A DNA stretch of 5,565 bases from Thermoplasmata archaeon (GTDB lineage: Archaea; Thermoplasmatota; Thermoplasmata; GCA-020350865), in assembly GCA_020351895.1 (NCBI GenBank), contig CP070672.1, positions 1,942,824 to 1,948,388 of the forward strand, read 5' to 3'. Below, in pieces: positions 3,185-5,565 of the stretch (positions are counted from its first letter, which is position 1; every line of letters begins with the position of its first letter). A program made the translations under genes and the position numbers. Under the pieces are notes generated by a model. That model was not told the origin of the DNA. It made no database searches and was given only the letters and a program-made list of their open reading frames with translations.

Positions 3185-5565
3185 ATGGTTATGAAATCCT
3201 TAGGCCAGGCTGTATCAGCATTTCCGAAGGTGACGATTGCGATTTTAATCGTAGTATCAATCATTGCTTTGGGATTCATTATAATTCTTGGAATCGATCA
3301 GGAATTCTCGGAATCCTCTTTTATGCCTGAGAATGAGGTTGTTATAGCACAGGAAGAGGTTGCAGATCTATTTAGGACATCTAATGTTTACAGCGTCTCC
3401 ATCCTTGTCAAGGATAAGAATCAGGATGTCTTGACATCGGGTGCAATGGTGGAGATGCTAACAGTGGAGAGGGATATTGTAAATGACTCTGAAATTGTGC
3501 CCACTTTAATGTATCCAGACAATCCTTCGACCAATGCTAACTCGGTGGCGGACATCGTAGCGCAATCCGCTTTAGCAGCACAGGGCAACATGGCGCCTAC
3601 CTTCGATGAAAAGATCGCTGCCATCCAAAACATGAACGACACTCTCATCAAACAAACTGTCACGGGAATCCTATCCTCCAACTTCACCCCTCCCCAGGTT
3701 AAAGGCATGTTCTCCATGCTGCTAACCAGTGACTTCTCTTTCGAAACTGGCCATATTCAGGCTAAAGGAACCATGATACTCTTCACCTTGAATGGTTCCC
3801 TCGGAGAGGATGAAACAGGAGAACACATGACCACTGAAGAAAGTCCCTTGTCCAAATCCGAAGAACGTATGGATGTCATTGTAAGGGGAATGGCCCTGGA
3901 ATCCACAGAAATGCGGGTTATGGGTATGAGCATCATCATGGACGAGATCATGAACGCCATGAATAATGATATGGGTGTCCTATTACCAGCTGCATTCATA
4001 TTGGTTATAATAATCTTGGGATTTGTGTTCAGGAACGGATGGGATATGGCAATCAGCCTCACAGCACTTGTAATGGGGATTCTGTGGATGTATGGTTTTG
4101 GAACGGCTTTGGGATTTTCGTTCAATCCAATGACGATAGTGGTTCCCGTCCTTATAGTGGGTTTGGGAATAGATTATGGTATACATCTGACCATGCGCCA
4201 TCGTGAGGAGCTAAGTAAGGGAAAGGAGGTGGATCATGCCGTGGAAAAGACTATCAGTCATGTAGGGACAGCCCTTTTGCTTGTGACTGTCACGACCATG
4301 GCCGCATTTCTATCGAATATTGCTTCCCCCATGGATCCGCTCAAGGATTTCGGTATCATCGCTACCATCGGAATTGTAAGCTGTTTCTTCACTATGGTCA
4401 CCTTCGTTCCGGCCTGTCTGCATATCAAGGATACAAAGAAGGCGAAAAAACTTGCAGAGAAGGAAAAAAATAATAAGGAACTTAAGCCAAAGCAAGAATC
4501 CAAACTGAAAAAAGTAGCAAAACCTGGATTGGACAAGGGTATTAGTGCTGGTGCAAAAGTAGCGGAGCGGGCGCCAATTGTAATCATCGTTGTCGTGCTT
4601 TTGATTTCAGCTGGGGCGATTATAGCTGCTATGAACCTCAAAACAACTTTTGAATTTGAGGATTTTCTTCCTGATGATCTAGAACTCACTGAGGATTTAA
4701 ATTACATGCTAAACGAATTCGCTTCAGTTGGAGGCGAGGGTACCGAGGTGCAATTGTTGATCAAGGGTGATATCGCAGATCCAGAGCTGTTTCGGAGCGT
4801 GGACACGACCATCGACAACATGGTAGATGATGAATACATTATTCAATCAGGGGGAGATCCTTCTGTTGAATCCATTAACTCATTGATACGAGATTGGGCA
4901 ACAGACAGCACCATATACGGATTTTCAGATGACAATTACGATCCTGGTTTCCATGCATTATACAACAGCACCTTTGAGGCAGACGGATCTCTTTCCGCAG
5001 ATGCTACTAGGGGTGAAATCCTTGTACTTTACGACTGGCTGTACTTGAATCCTTCCTCGGCAATGGATGCAATGTCCCTCATTCACAGGACTGAAGATGG
5101 AAATTATGATGCCGCTGTTCTTCGGATATCCATTACTCTTATCGGGACCGAAAGTGAAGAGATGAAGGAACTCATGGAGGATGTTGATAGTGATAAAGCT
5201 CCGCTAGAATCAACTTCAGATAAATCAATATTGACAGGTGGGAGCATTGTAGGTGTATTGATGCTTGACCTTCTCAACGAGAGCCAGACAAGAACGCTCA
5301 TTCTAACCCTCATTGTCTGTCTTGTTTTCATGGTCATTGTCTTCTATATTAAAGACCGGTCCATCATGCTCGGAATAATGACGATGTTGCCTGTGATATT
5401 CTGTGTGATATGGATATTGGGAACCATGTATATCATGGGTATATCATTGAATATCATGACCCTGATGGTCACTTCTCTTACTATCGGCATTGGAGTGGAT
5501 TATGGTATTCACATCTCCCACAGGTTCGGAGAGGATATTGGTGTGTTTGATAACGTATCTGATGC
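3185..5565 (+). CDS. RND-superfamily MMPL/HAE3-like membrane exporter (3' end cut by the window)
   Basis: The frame is open for 793 codons to the window end without a stop. The layout is the two-fold RND plan. TM1 is at about 17-38, an outer loop at 39-262, TM2-TM6 at about 264-410, a Lys/Glu-rich cytoplasmic linker at about 413-460, TM7 at about 465-485, a second outer loop to about 703, then TM8-TM10. The TM4 signature occurs in both halves: GLGIDYGIHLTMRHREE (D330) and GIGVDYGIHISHRFGED (D772). After each TM7-like entry comes a FEFEDFLPDD-type segment typical of the family. Known: RND proteins use proton flow through such acidic TM4 residues to move lipids or other hydrophobic molecules across or out of the membrane; the archaeal substrates are mostly unknown. 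TM11-TM12 and the C-terminus should lie beyond the edge. It follows the AbrB-like gene and is probably co-transcribed and regulated by it. No frameshift is seen. Confidence 0.93.
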   Translation, partial: MVMKSLGQAVSAFPKVTIAILIVVSIIALGFIIILGIDQEFSESSFMPENEVVIAQEEVADLFRTSNVYSVSILVKDKNQDVLTSGAMVEMLTVERDIVNDSEIVPTLMYPDNPSTNANSVADIVAQSALAAQGNMAPTFDEKIAAIQNMNDTLIKQTVTGILSSNFTPPQVKGMFSMLLTSDFSFETGHIQAKGTMILFTLNGSLGEDETGEHMTTEESPLSKSEERMDVIVRGMALESTEMRVMGMSIIMDEIMNAMNNDMGVLLPAAFILVIIILGFVFRNGWDMAISLTALVMGILWMYGFGTALGFSFNPMTIVVPVLIVGLGIDYGIHLTMRHREELSKGKEVDHAVEKTISHVGTALLLVTVTTMAAFLSNIASPMDPLKDFGIIATIGIVSCFFTMVTFVPACLHIKDTKKAKKLAEKEKNNKELKPKQESKLKKVAKPGLDKGISAGAKVAERAPIVIIVVVLLISAGAIIAAMNLKTTFEFEDFLPDDLELTEDLNYMLNEFASVGGEGTEVQLLIKGDIADPELFRSVDTTIDNMVDDEYIIQSGGDPSVESINSLIRDWATDSTIYGFSDDNYDPGFHALYNSTFEADGSLSADATRGEILVLYDWLYLNPSSAMDAMSLIHRTEDGNYDAAVLRISITLIGTESEEMKELMEDVDSDKAPLESTSDKSILTGGSIVGVLMLDLLNESQTRTLILTLIVCLVFMVIVFYIKDRSIMLGIMTMLPVIFCVIWILGTMYIMGISLNIMTLMVTSLTIGIGVDYGIHISHRFGEDIGVFDNVSD

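Noticed and set aside
3757..4689. Several minus-strand open frames inside the exporter gene
   Set aside because: They are antisense shadows of a continuous RND reading frame with clear family motifs; their products are low-complexity Ser/Ile/Met-rich strings with no domain.

Overview
This window looks archaeal, most likely from the Euryarchaeota and possibly Thermoplasmatota (inferred, not proven). Genes are preceded by TATA boxes about 28-30 nt upstream of plausible start sites and by strong GGAGGTGA-type ribosome binding sites. The proteins include a PIN-domain protein, an archaeal AbrB-type regulator, a two-repeat MMPL/RND exporter and small single-pass proteins whose C-terminal half resembles archaeal type IV pilins. 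No rRNA, tRNA, CRISPR or transposase was seen. The sequence is A+T-rich by eye.

Left part (11-2054, minus strand): three tandem paralogues encode small membrane proteins. The first two have an N-terminal CxxC-x8-CxxC zinc ribbon, a Pro/Gln/Tyr-rich linker, one transmembrane helix and a beta-rich outer domain of about 110-120 residues. The third keeps the transmembrane and outer domains but has no zinc ribbon. Each gene has its own promoter. The TATA element TTATAT lies exactly 63 nt before the ATG in all three, and the 5' leaders of the first two share 28 identical bases that include a four-codon mini-ORF ending at the ribosome binding site. The set therefore looks like a tandem duplication in which promoter, leader and gene were copied together.

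Middle (2098-2763, minus strand): a PIN-domain protein with a full set of acidic residues, followed by a T-rich transcription stop. Its start is ambiguous (2763 or 2706).

Right part (2764-5565, plus strand): a 130-nt divergent intergenic region with three tandem 9-bp repeats, a small palindrome and a BRE/TATA promoter drives an AbrB/SpoVT-domain regulator. After 27 nt this is followed by a large RND-superfamily (MMPL/HAE3-like) membrane protein that runs off the window at residue 793. The pair reads as a two-gene operon in which the regulator may control itself and the exporter. The link between the exporter and the zinc-ribbon/pilin-like cluster, if any, cannot be told from this window.
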